Source: an uncultured Rhodospirillales bacterium (lineage in GTDB: Bacteria > Pseudomonadota > Alphaproteobacteria > Acetobacterales > Acetobacteraceae). Taken from it: 6,114 nt of DNA. The translations under genes and the position numbers were made by a program. The notes under the pieces are model-generated. The model saw nothing but the letters and a program-made list of their open reading frames with translations, searched no databases and was not told where the DNA came from. The stretch covers positions 1 to 6,114 of the forward strand of contig CAIYPH010000684.1 of assembly GCA_903928045.1 (NCBI GenBank), given 5' to 3'. Of the stretch, positions 1-6,065 are shown in pieces; position 1 is the stretch's first letter; each line of letters starts with the position of its first letter.

Positions 1-67
1 CCATCACACCAAAACGTCGATCATCGCGGGACTGGTGAACATCGAAGCGGGGTTCATGCCACTCTGA
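1..67 (+). CDS. possible 3' end of an upstream gene (partial)
   Basis: Reading from position 2, this frame is open from the window edge to a TGA at 65-67, directly followed by a second in-frame TGA at 68-70. The visible 21 residues end in ...IAGLVNIEAGFMPL. Most third codon positions are G or C, as in the real genes of the window, and tandem stops are plausible for a true gene end. The fragment is too short to assign a family. The phrase AGFMPL faintly recalls the N-terminal strand of nitrate-type ABC substrate-binding proteins, but here it precedes a stop, so I do not make that call. Another frame (39-140) is also open, so this could be chance. Confidence 0.25.
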   Translation, partial: HHTKTSIIAGLVNIEAGFMPL

Positions 68-91
68 TGAGGCCGACAGATTGGCCCGGAG

Positions 92-105
92 CCACCAACT
101 GGTGG
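92..105. repeat. short inverted repeat upstream of the large gene
   Basis: CCACCA (92-97) and TGGTGG (100-105) are perfect reverse complements around a two-base centre. As RNA it would be a 5-bp stem with an AACT loop. No T-run follows (next bases TCAAATTA), so it is a poor intrinsic terminator for whatever lies to the left. It may be a protein-binding site or chance. Confidence 0.25.
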
Positions 106-119
106 TCAAATTAGGCCGC

Positions 120-138
120 AGACTTTCGCAACAAGTCT
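120..138. repeat. inverted repeat AGACTT-7-AAGTCT
   Basis: Arms AGACTT (120-125) and AAGTCT (133-138) are perfect reverse complements separated by seven bases. An AT-rich run (AATAAAT, then GCATAATT at 155-162) follows, the only AT-rich patch before the large gene. It could be an operator next to a promoter whose -10 might be CATAAT (156-161). No convincing -35 hexamer sits at the right distance, so no promoter is annotated. Confidence 0.25.
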
Positions 139-204
139 AATAAATCGCCGCACCGCATAATTGCCGACGAAAGCTCGATTCGTCTCTTCACAGATACAGG
201 ATTT

Positions 205-228
205 CCATTCACGATCCATTCACGTGAA
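205..228 (+). promoter_or_regulatory. tandem CCATTCACG direct repeat overlapping palindrome TTCACGTGAA
   Basis: The nonamer CCATTCACG occurs at 205-213 and again at 216-224, an 11-bp period close to one helical turn. The second copy runs into a perfect 10-bp palindrome, TTCACGTGAA (219-228). The block ends 20 bp before the start codon of the large gene. Direct half-sites one turn apart are typical of response-regulator binding sites, and a palindrome typical of a dimeric repressor. Which applies, if either, cannot be told from sequence. The repeats themselves are certain; regulatory function is inference. Confidence 0.4.
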
Positions 229-235
229 CGAGCCG

Positions 236-243
236 GCAGAGAG
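236..243 (+). promoter_or_regulatory. weak ribosome binding site of the large Hint-domain gene
   Basis: The purine-rich GCAGAGAG ends five bases before the ATG at 249. It is only a partial match to Shine-Dalgarno. The start is still well fixed, because an in-frame TGA at 225-227 leaves no alternative start codon between the stop and this ATG. Confidence 0.4.
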
Positions 244-248
244 CCGAG

Positions 249-3200
249 ATGACGATCACAGCGACTTGGAAAGCGACGGCCACCGGAGCTTTCAACAGGG
301 CCGCCAACTGGACACCGTCCGGCATTCCGACCGTCAGCGTCGATGTGGTGGTCAACACCGCGCCGGTGGTCAATGTCGGCACCATCGGCAGCAGCCAGAC
401 GGCGGACGTCAACAGCCTGCTGATCGGCGCGAACGGGGAGATCGACGTCGATGGCGGCGATTTCATCGTCGCCAACGGGGATTTCAGTTCGAAAATTCAG
501 GGCCTGCTGCTGGTGGCCGGCGGCAATCTGCTGATGGGCGCCGGGACGCTGACGGTGAACGGGCACCTGAACATCCAGGCCGGCGGCGAGATGCAGACCC
601 TGGGCGTCACGCCGACGACGAATGCCACCCTGACGATGGACGGTACCGGGGACATTCAGCTGCTCGGCGGGAGCATCGGCGGGCGCGTGCAGGGGGGCGG
701 CGGGCTTTCGCAGTACGACGCGCTGATCAGCACGCAGACGACCATTCATGGCGTGGGCTTCATCGGGCGCAACACCACCGCCTCGCTCGACCGGCTGCTG
801 CTCACGGAATCCGGGGCTTCGACGGTGGTCGCCGACGTGCCGGGGAGGTCGCTGGTCCTCGACGCGGTTGTGCTCAACCAGGGGCTCGGGTTGCGGGCGA
901 CCGGCGGGGGGATGCTGGACATCAGCGGGTCGGTCGACCAGTCGCCGGATCAGAGCGGGGTATCGAGCAGCATCATCGCCGATGCCGGGTCGACCGTGGT
1001 GCTGGACAGCGCGTTGATCCGTGGCGGCAATATCATCGCGCATCCCGGCGGCACGCTCGACGTGGCGAACATCGTGACGCTGGACGGGGCGGCCCATCCG
1101 GTTTTCCTGAGCGGGACGCTGCCGGTCGATAACATCGCGACGCTGACGCTGTCGGGCAGCATCGCGCCCTATGTGGGCAGCCCGGCCACCATCGACGCGA
1201 GCAATGGAACGATGTTCCTGACCAGCGCCACCATTGATGGCATGCACATCATGGGTGGGGTTTACAACGTCTACCTGGGGGACAGTGCCAGTACGCTGAT
1301 CGAGGGCACGACGCTCGATGGCGGGCTGACGGTCGGGGCGGACCAGACGTTGACGTTCGGCTCGGCGCAATCGCCGACCACCACGATTTTCAATTCCGGC
1401 ACCGTCAGTCTCGCCGGGACCTATGACTACAACCTCAGCGTTGACCAAGGGGCGACGCTGGCGATGGCGAACAACGTTTCGCTCGACGCGGGGGGCACCA
1501 TCGCGCTGGGGGATGCGGCGGATGTGATCAATGGCGGCAGCAGCGCGGTGCTGACGCTGGTGAACCAGGTGATCGTCGGCCAAGGCCTGATCGCGGGGTT
1601 CGCCACGCTCGACCTGCGCGCCGGCAGCACCATCGAGGCCCAGAACGGGACGCTGGAGGTGCAGGCGAGCCAGATCGCCAATGCGGGGTTGCTGAAAGCC
1701 GATCCGGGCGCGGTGCTGGTGATCGACGGGACGGTGGACCCGGCGGGCGGGAAGATCGCCACCACGGGGCTGGTGCTGTTCGGCTCGGCGAGCGCGGCGG
1801 CGCTGGCGACCGGCACGGTGGCGGCGGGCAGCACGGTGCAGGTGGGCGGCGGGACGCTCAACGGCCTTGAAAACGATGGGGTGCTGAATGTCGGCTTGGG
1901 CGGGCAGCTGACGCTGAGCAGCAGCCCGGTCAACACCGGAACGATCGGCGTGGGTGGCGATGGCACGCTGGCGCTGTTGGACTCCATGCAGAACAGCGGT
2001 CTGATCGTGCTGCAGGGCACGAATGACGGCACCGATCATTTCGCCATGCTGGCCGGGCCGGCGGTGAGCGCATTTTCGTTCCCGTTGGCGCTGACCGGGG
2101 GCGGGACGATCCAGCTCGGGTTTGACGGGGTGATCGGCACGGGCGCGATCAGCAATGCCGACAACACCATCGAGGGCACCGGCCGCATCGGCGGCGAGGG
2201 GGCGGTGTTCGAGAACAGCTTTTCCGGTGGGTCCTACGGGACGATCGACGCGAATGCCGCCCGCGGCACGATGGTGCTGGATGGCGGGATGACCGGGTTT
2301 ATCTACAATGGGAGCCTGATGCGGGCGAGCGGCGGGGGCACGCTCGAGATCAACAGCCTGGTGCAGAATTACGTCACGCTGGATTTCGGCGACATCGAGC
2401 GCCAAGGCGCCGGCACGATCGAGGCCGACGGGGCGAATTCGGTGGTGCTGCTGAATGGCGGGTCGATTGCCGAGGGGCTGCTCGACAGCGCGAATGGCGG
2501 GCAGATCGACGTCACCGGTACTTCGACACTGTTGCTGGGCAGTCTGGTTATCCCGTTCGGCAACGAGCAACCACCTTATGCGCGCAATTCGGCGCTGACC
2601 AACTACGCCGATCTGCGCGTGCTGGCTGGGCAGACGCTGACGCTGGCGGCGGATACGCTGGCGCCCTACGGGCCGCAGAATACCGTGGTGTTGAACAACT
2701 ACGGGTCGGTAACGCTACAGGGCGCCAGCGGCAATGGGGCGACGCTGCTGGTGGCCAATCTCAATGTCGAGCTGCTCGGCGGCGGCGTGGTGACGCTGAG
2801 CAACGCCGCCGACCGGATCGCCGCGAGCGTGCCGGGCAATTGGTTGATCAACCAGAACACCATCCAGGGCTTCGGGCAGCTCGGCGCGGGCAGCGCGCAA
2901 GTGGAGAACGATAGCCTGGTGGTGGCGACCAACCCGGCGGTGCCGCTGGTGCTGGAGGCCGGGGGGGGGTTCTTGAACCGCGGCACGCTGGCCACCGGCG
3001 TGGCGGGCGGGGTGATGGTGCTGGAAGGCACGATCGACAATTCGGGCAACCTCCAGAGCCTGGGCAATGGCGGCACGTTCGTGCTGGGCGGGCTCGACCA
3101 TGCCGGCAACCCGCTGGCCGGCGACCTGGTCGGCGCGCAGATCTTCACCGACGTGCGGCTGACGACGTCGCCGGCGGGCAGCACGCTGGATTCCGGCGGC

Positions 3201-4997
3201 GACGTGATGACCAACTTCGGCACCATCGTTGCGCTGACCGGCCAGACGCTGACGCTCTCGGGGGCGATCCTCAATTCTGAGGTATTCTCGACGATCGATC
3301 ATATGATTCACCCCGCCGGGATGATCGAGGTGCAGGACGGCGGCACGTTGCGGCTGGGCGGCAGCGGCGCGCTGGTGGAGACCTACGGAGGGCAGGTTCT
3401 GCTGGATGGGCCGAACGCCACGATCGACGGCGTGGCGGGGCAGACGCTGTCGAGCGACAACAACACCATCTCCGGCAGCGGGCATATCGGCAGCGGTGCC
3501 ATCGCGTTCAGCAACGTGGACACCTATAGCGTGGTGAACGCGACGGGTACGCTGACGCTGAACACCGGTTCCAATGCGGTCAACAATGCCGGCACACTGC
3601 AGGCGACCGGCGGCGGGCTGTTGGCGATCGCCGGTAACGTGGTCAACGCGCAGGTCGTCACGTCGTTCATCGGCAGCACGGTAGTGATCGGCGGCAACGT
3701 CACCGGGACCGGGACGCTGTCGACCACCGGCGGCACGCTGGAGGTGGACGGCACGCTGGGCGCCGGACAGACGGTGGCATTCTCGGGCTTCCTGGGCGAG
3801 TCGCTGGTGCTTGGCATGCCGGGCGCGATGGCGGGGACGATCACGAATTTCAATTTCCAGGAAACCATCGACCTGAAGGGGGTGGTTGCGACCTCCGAGA
3901 CCTTCTCTGGCGGTGTGCTGCACGTGATGAACGGCGCAAACCAGGTTGCGGGTCTGGCGATGACGGGCAGCCATGTCACCGCGGCCTTTGCCTTGCTCCC
4001 GGACGGCAATGGCGGGACGGACATCGTGTACCGGACTCCCTGCTACGTCGCCGGGTCGCGGATTCTGACGACGCGGGGGGAGGTGGCGGTCGAGGATCTG
4101 CGGGCGGGGGATGTCGCGGTGACGGTGGGGCCGGCGCCGGGGCTGGCGGAGGTGCGTTGGGTTGGCCACAGCGAGGTGGAGCCGGGGCGGCACCGCGATG
4201 GCGCGAGCGTGGCGCCGGTGCGGGTGGTGGCGGGGGCGTTCGCGGCGGGGGTGCCGCATCGCGATCTGCTGCTGTCGCCGGATCATGCGGTGTTTGTCGA
4301 TGGCGTGCTGATGCAGGTGCAGTCGCTGGTGAACGGCGTCAGCATCCGGCGGGAGGCGGCTGCGGGGCGGGTGCGGTATTTCCATGTCGAGCTGGAGCGC
4401 CACGCGATCCTGCTGGCGGAGGGGCTGCCGGCGGAGAGCTACCTCGACACCGGCAATCGTGCGGCCTTCGCCAACGCGGGGGTGGTGCAGGAGCTGCACC
4501 CGGATTTCTCGGCGCGGATCTGGGACGCGCGGGCCTGTGCGGCGCTGCTGCTGGATGGGCCGGCGGTGGATGCGGCGCATGCGCGGCTGGCGCGGCGGGC
4601 GGGCGACTGGTCGGCGGATCCGGCGGTCACGTTGTTTGCCGATGGGGTGGCGGTGGCGGCCACGTCGGGCGGGCCCGGATGGCTGACGGCGGAGATTCCG
4701 GCGGGCGCGCGGTGGCTCAGGGTGGTCAGCCGCAGCGCGGTTCCCCGGGAGATCGACCGCAAGCAGGACGCGCGCCGGCTGGGCGTGGCGGTGACGCATC
4801 TGGTGCTGGACGGGGAGGCGGTGCCGCTGGCGTCGGCGCGGTTGGGCGGCGGGTTCCATCCCGTTGAAACGGACCGGGGTTCGGCGTGGCGCTGGACGGA
4901 TGGCGAGGCCGTGGTGGAGGTGTGCGGGGCAAGCCGGGTGGAACTGCGGTTCGCGACGCAATGGCTGCGCTATCCGCGGGCTGTCGGCGCGCGATGA
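249..4997 (+). CDS. large beta-repeat protein with C-terminal Hint (Hint_2) domain
   Basis: A 1582-residue protein, probably exported or surface-attached. No hydrophobic signal peptide is seen; the protein begins with a W..xxxGxFNxAANWTPxGxP motif (about residues 7-27) that often opens alphaproteobacterial beta-strand repeat proteins. Residues 30-1160 are Gly/Thr/Val/Asn-rich with very few lysines and short strand-turn units of the type GGTLxVxG, suggesting a beta-helix or solenoid. Four diverged modules are marked by N-x-I-x-G-x-G-x-I motifs near residues 439, 639, 870 and 1072. Residues about 1160-1258 resemble the closing module of such proteins (GTITNFNFQETIDLKG, ending LLPDGNGGTDIVY). 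The Hint domain starts at C1265 (CYVAGSRILTTRG) and continues with SPDHAVFVDG (H1346) and FHVELERHAILLAEGLPAES (1378-1397). The tail (about 1410-1582) has SRSAVPREID, DARRLGVAV and WRWTDG. The passenger contains no cysteine; only C1265, C1430 and C1559 occur. No C-terminal beta-barrel is visible, so it is not a classical autotransporter, and type I secretion is possible but unproven. The substrate or ligand is unknown. The family call is firm; the adhesin role is inference. Confidence 0.9.
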   Translation: MTITATWKATATGAFNRAANWTPSGIPTVSVDVVVNTAPVVNVGTIGSSQTADVNSLLIGANGEIDVDGGDFIVANGDFSSKIQGLLLVAGGNLLMGAGTLTVNGHLNIQAGGEMQTLGVTPTTNATLTMDGTGDIQLLGGSIGGRVQGGGGLSQYDALISTQTTIHGVGFIGRNTTASLDRLLLTESGASTVVADVPGRSLVLDAVVLNQGLGLRATGGGMLDISGSVDQSPDQSGVSSSIIADAGSTVVLDSALIRGGNIIAHPGGTLDVANIVTLDGAAHPVFLSGTLPVDNIATLTLSGSIAPYVGSPATIDASNGTMFLTSATIDGMHIMGGVYNVYLGDSASTLIEGTTLDGGLTVGADQTLTFGSAQSPTTTIFNSGTVSLAGTYDYNLSVDQGATLAMANNVSLDAGGTIALGDAADVINGGSSAVLTLVNQVIVGQGLIAGFATLDLRAGSTIEAQNGTLEVQASQIANAGLLKADPGAVLVIDGTVDPAGGKIATTGLVLFGSASAAALATGTVAAGSTVQVGGGTLNGLENDGVLNVGLGGQLTLSSSPVNTGTIGVGGDGTLALLDSMQNSGLIVLQGTNDGTDHFAMLAGPAVSAFSFPLALTGGGTIQLGFDGVIGTGAISNADNTIEGTGRIGGEGAVFENSFSGGSYGTIDANAARGTMVLDGGMTGFIYNGSLMRASGGGTLEINSLVQNYVTLDFGDIERQGAGTIEADGANSVVLLNGGSIAEGLLDSANGGQIDVTGTSTLLLGSLVIPFGNEQPPYARNSALTNYADLRVLAGQTLTLAADTLAPYGPQNTVVLNNYGSVTLQGASGNGATLLVANLNVELLGGGVVTLSNAADRIAASVPGNWLINQNTIQGFGQLGAGSAQVENDSLVVATNPAVPLVLEAGGGFLNRGTLATGVAGGVMVLEGTIDNSGNLQSLGNGGTFVLGGLDHAGNPLAGDLVGAQIFTDVRLTTSPAGSTLDSGGDVMTNFGTIVALTGQTLTLSGAILNSEVFSTIDHMIHPAGMIEVQDGGTLRLGGSGALVETYGGQVLLDGPNATIDGVAGQTLSSDNNTISGSGHIGSGAIAFSNVDTYSVVNATGTLTLNTGSNAVNNAGTLQATGGGLLAIAGNVVNAQVVTSFIGSTVVIGGNVTGTGTLSTTGGTLEVDGTLGAGQTVAFSGFLGESLVLGMPGAMAGTITNFNFQETIDLKGVVATSETFSGGVLHVMNGANQVAGLAMTGSHVTAAFALLPDGNGGTDIVYRTPCYVAGSRILTTRGEVAVEDLRAGDVAVTVGPAPGLAEVRWVGHSEVEPGRHRDGASVAPVRVVAGAFAAGVPHRDLLLSPDHAVFVDGVLMQVQSLVNGVSIRREAAAGRVRYFHVELERHAILLAEGLPAESYLDTGNRAAFANAGVVQELHPDFSARIWDARACAALLLDGPAVDAAHARLARRAGDWSADPAVTLFADGVAVAATSGGPGWLTAEIPAGARWLRVVSRSAVPREIDRKQDARRLGVAVTHLVLDGEAVPLASARLGGGFHPVETDRGSAWRWTDGEAVVEVCGASRVELRFATQWLRYPRAVGAR
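1563..3661 (+). repeat. four-copy ~200-residue protein repeat within the large gene
   Basis: Four modules are recognisable at protein level, anchored at N439 (NQVIVGQGLI), N639 (NTIEGTGRIG), N870 (NTIQGFGQLG) and N1072 (NTISGSGHIG), spaced 200, 231 and 202 residues. Each is preceded by a GG-x-[IV]-x-L strand and followed by an F/L-x-N or similar segment and a xxGxLxAxxGGxLxIxGxV segment (for example LQATGGGLLAIAGNVVN in the last copy). DNA identity between copies is low, so the duplications are old or under strong divergence. Confidence 0.6.
2961..2969 (+). repeat. nine-G homopolymer inside the coding sequence
   Basis: Nine consecutive G residues encode Gly905-Gly907 of the repeat passenger. 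It is the longest mononucleotide run noticed in the gene; the next are six-G runs such as 4075-4080. Poly-G tracts of this size in surface-protein genes can slip during replication. A one-base change here would remove everything after residue ~905, including the Hint domain. The run may simply reflect glycine-rich, GC-rich coding. Confidence 0.8.
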
Positions 4998-5001
4998 GGC
5001 G

Positions 5002-5030
5002 AAAAACCCCGCGACATGCGTCGCGGGGTT
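5002..5030 (-). terminator. intrinsic terminator of the aldolase gene, shared by convergent genes
   Basis: A perfect 11-bp stem (5005-5015 with 5020-5030) encloses the tetraloop ATGC. On the minus strand it is followed by a run of five T (5002-5006), the standard Rho-independent layout, 16 bp beyond the aldolase stop. On the plus strand only two T follow the stem, so termination of the large gene here would be weaker. It fills most of the 48-bp gap between the two convergent stops. Confidence 0.85.
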
Positions 5031-5045
5031 GAGATCGGTCGGCCG

Positions 5046-5825
5046 CTACTTCTTGGCCGCGCGCTTGGCCTTGCGCTGGCGGGTGATGCCGGAAAGCCCG
5101 GTCTGGATGCCGGCGCTCGCCCAGGCGGCCCAGGGCAACGTGAAGTAGCTGAAGCCCTTCTGGACGAAGAAATTGGGGTCCATCTCCGGCGGGATGAAAT
5201 ACATGCCGGCGGCGATACCGTGCTTGGCCGCGGTGTTGGCGATCTTGTCGAGCCCGCGCTGATAGGTATCGCAGGCATAGTCGAGTGGTACGCCGAGCTC
5301 GATCGAAAGATCGGACGGCCCGATCAGCAGCACGTCGACGCCAGGGACCGATGCGATGGCGTCGAGGTTCTCCAGGGACTGGTTGGTTTCGATCATCGGC
5401 GCGATGACGAGGCCTTCGTTCACCGTGTCCATGTAGTCGCGGTAGCTCTTGAATTCGCCCCATTCGCCGCGCATTCCGGCGTTGCTGCGGGTGCCGGCGG
5501 GGAAATAGCGGCAGGCGCTGACCACGGCTTCGGCCTGGGCGGCGGTGTTGACCATCGGCACTACGATGCCGCGGGCGCCGGCATCGAGGGCGAAGCAGAT
5601 CTGGTCGGGCTGGTTGGCGCTGACGCGCACCATCGGCGCCGCCTTCTTGCCGCGCATGGCCTGGATCGACGGGCCGAGCTGCTTGATCTCCCAGGGGGAG
5701 TGCTGCGTGTCGAACAGCAGGAAATCAAATCCGGCATCGGCCAGCAGCGCCGAATCGACATTAGGTGCGCCGGCGGTACCGACGACGGTTTTTCCAGCCT
5801 TGATGGCTTGCTTGAAGGCGCTCAT
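5046..5825 (-). CDS. HpcH/HpaI-family aldolase (class II pyruvate aldolase)
   Basis: A 259-residue cytoplasmic enzyme of the HpcH/HpaI aldolase/citrate lyase family, about the length of E. coli HpaI. Members reversibly cleave 4-hydroxy-2-oxo acids to pyruvate (or a related keto acid) plus an aldehyde, using a divalent metal. Visible landmarks are FDFLLFDTQH with the D39/H42 catalytic pair, R67 in PMVRVSA (pyruvate carboxylate binding), GIVVPMV (86-92), IAPMIET with metal ligand E146, and IGPSDLS with metal ligand D172. By comparison with HpaI as I recall it, these match its D42/H45, R70, E149 and D175. The usual E before the catalytic H is Q41 here, and the HpaI segment PPAGxRG is replaced by FPAGTRSNAGMRGEWGEF (108-125), so substrate preference may differ. 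The tail is strongly basic (RQRKAKRAAKK). The ATG at 5825 is preceded by GGAGG at 12-bp spacing. Convergent with the Hint-domain gene and apparently monocistronic, with no pathway partner in view. The exact substrate is not predictable. Confidence 0.9.
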   Translation of the reverse strand: MSAFKQAIKAGKTVVGTAGAPNVDSALLADAGFDFLLFDTQHSPWEIKQLGPSIQAMRGKKAAPMVRVSANQPDQICFALDAGARGIVVPMVNTAAQAEAVVSACRYFPAGTRSNAGMRGEWGEFKSYRDYMDTVNEGLVIAPMIETNQSLENLDAIASVPGVDVLLIGPSDLSIELGVPLDYACDTYQRGLDKIANTAAKHGIAAGMYFIPPEMDPNFFVQKGFSYFTLPWAAWASAGIQTGLSGITRQRKAKRAAKK

Positions 5826-5837
5826 TGGACTTCGATT

Positions 5838-5842
5838 CCTCC
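5838..5842 (-). promoter_or_regulatory. ribosome binding site of the aldolase gene
   Basis: On the minus strand GGGAGGAAT contains a full GGAGG core at 5838-5842, 12 bases before the ATG at 5825. The spacing is somewhat long, but the match is strong and supports this start. Confidence 0.65.
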
Positions 5843-5941
5843 CACACTGGTGCCGGCGCCCACGCTTCCCACCGATGGCGGCGGGTGGGCCGGCGCGGGA
5901 GTGTCGCTCACGGGGATTGGGGCGTGCAATAGGGGTGAGGA

Positions 5942-5975
5942 AGGGTGTTGTTTTTGTTCACAAAAAGAACACCCT
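5942..5975. repeat. 34-bp near-perfect palindrome between aldolase gene and IS end
   Basis: Arms AGGGTGTTGTTTTTGT (5942-5957) and ACAAAAAGAACACCCT (5960-5975) are reverse complements except for one position (G5950 against G5967), around the two-base centre TC. No T-run follows on either strand, so it is not a typical terminator. It lies 117 bp upstream of the aldolase ATG and its last base coincides with the first base of the putative IS end. It may be an operator for the aldolase gene, a terminator-like insertion target, or part of the element. The core TTGT-TC-ACAA resembles a GntR-type operator, which is speculative. Confidence 0.7.
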
Positions 5976-5980
5976 GTTGA

Positions 5981-6025
5981 TTTCCACCGAGACTTGACCC
6001 GGGGTTTTCACTGAGAAGTGACCCG
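5981..6025 (+). repeat. tandem IS terminal repeats
   Basis: Two 21-bp copies, 5981-6001 and 6005-6025, agree at 17 of 21 positions with a 24-bp period. Both end in TGACCCG. A third partial copy in reverse orientation, GGGTCAAGTCAC at 6058-6069, matches bases 5989-6000 at 11 of 12 positions. Repeats like these are the transposase-binding sites at the ends of IS21-type elements. Confidence 0.7.
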
Positions 6026-6065
6026 CCTTGAGGGGCATTTTCCCCTTGGACAGGATGGGGTCAAG

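Noticed and set aside
131..162. Sigma-70 promoter with CATAAT as -10
   Set aside because: No acceptable -35 hexamer at 16-18 bp spacing; recorded only as an AT-rich patch.
111..2570. 819-residue open frame on the minus strand
   Set aside because: It is antisense to the large gene and its translation is an Arg/His/Gln/Pro/Ala-rich string without domains, as expected when GC-rich codons suppress stops on the opposite strand.
249..4040. RTX calcium-binding nonapeptides
   Set aside because: The passenger is glycine-rich, but no tandem GGxGxDxLx series was found.
4041..4440. True intein with protein splicing
   Set aside because: No His-Asn followed by Cys/Ser/Thr at the end of the Hint region and no homing endonuclease; the pattern is Hint_2, not a splicing intein.
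2715..4961. 748-residue open frame on the minus strand
   Set aside because: Same shadow effect; low-complexity Arg/His/Pro translation, entirely covered by the Hint-protein gene.
4480..4997. Autotransporter beta-barrel at the C-terminus
   Set aside because: The tail lacks alternating amphipathic barrel strands and does not end in an aromatic residue; it ends AVGAR.
4726..5463. 245-residue minus-strand frame across the gene junction
   Set aside because: It spans the terminator and overlaps both real genes out of frame, with a Pro/Arg-rich translation.
5016..6014. 332-residue open frame on the plus strand
   Set aside because: It starts inside the terminator hairpin, is antisense to the well-supported aldolase and runs into the IS end.
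6031..6046. Small hairpin AGGGG-CATTTT-CCCCT as a terminator
   Set aside because: Only a 5-bp stem with no T-run on either strand; it lies within the IS terminus and is likely incidental.
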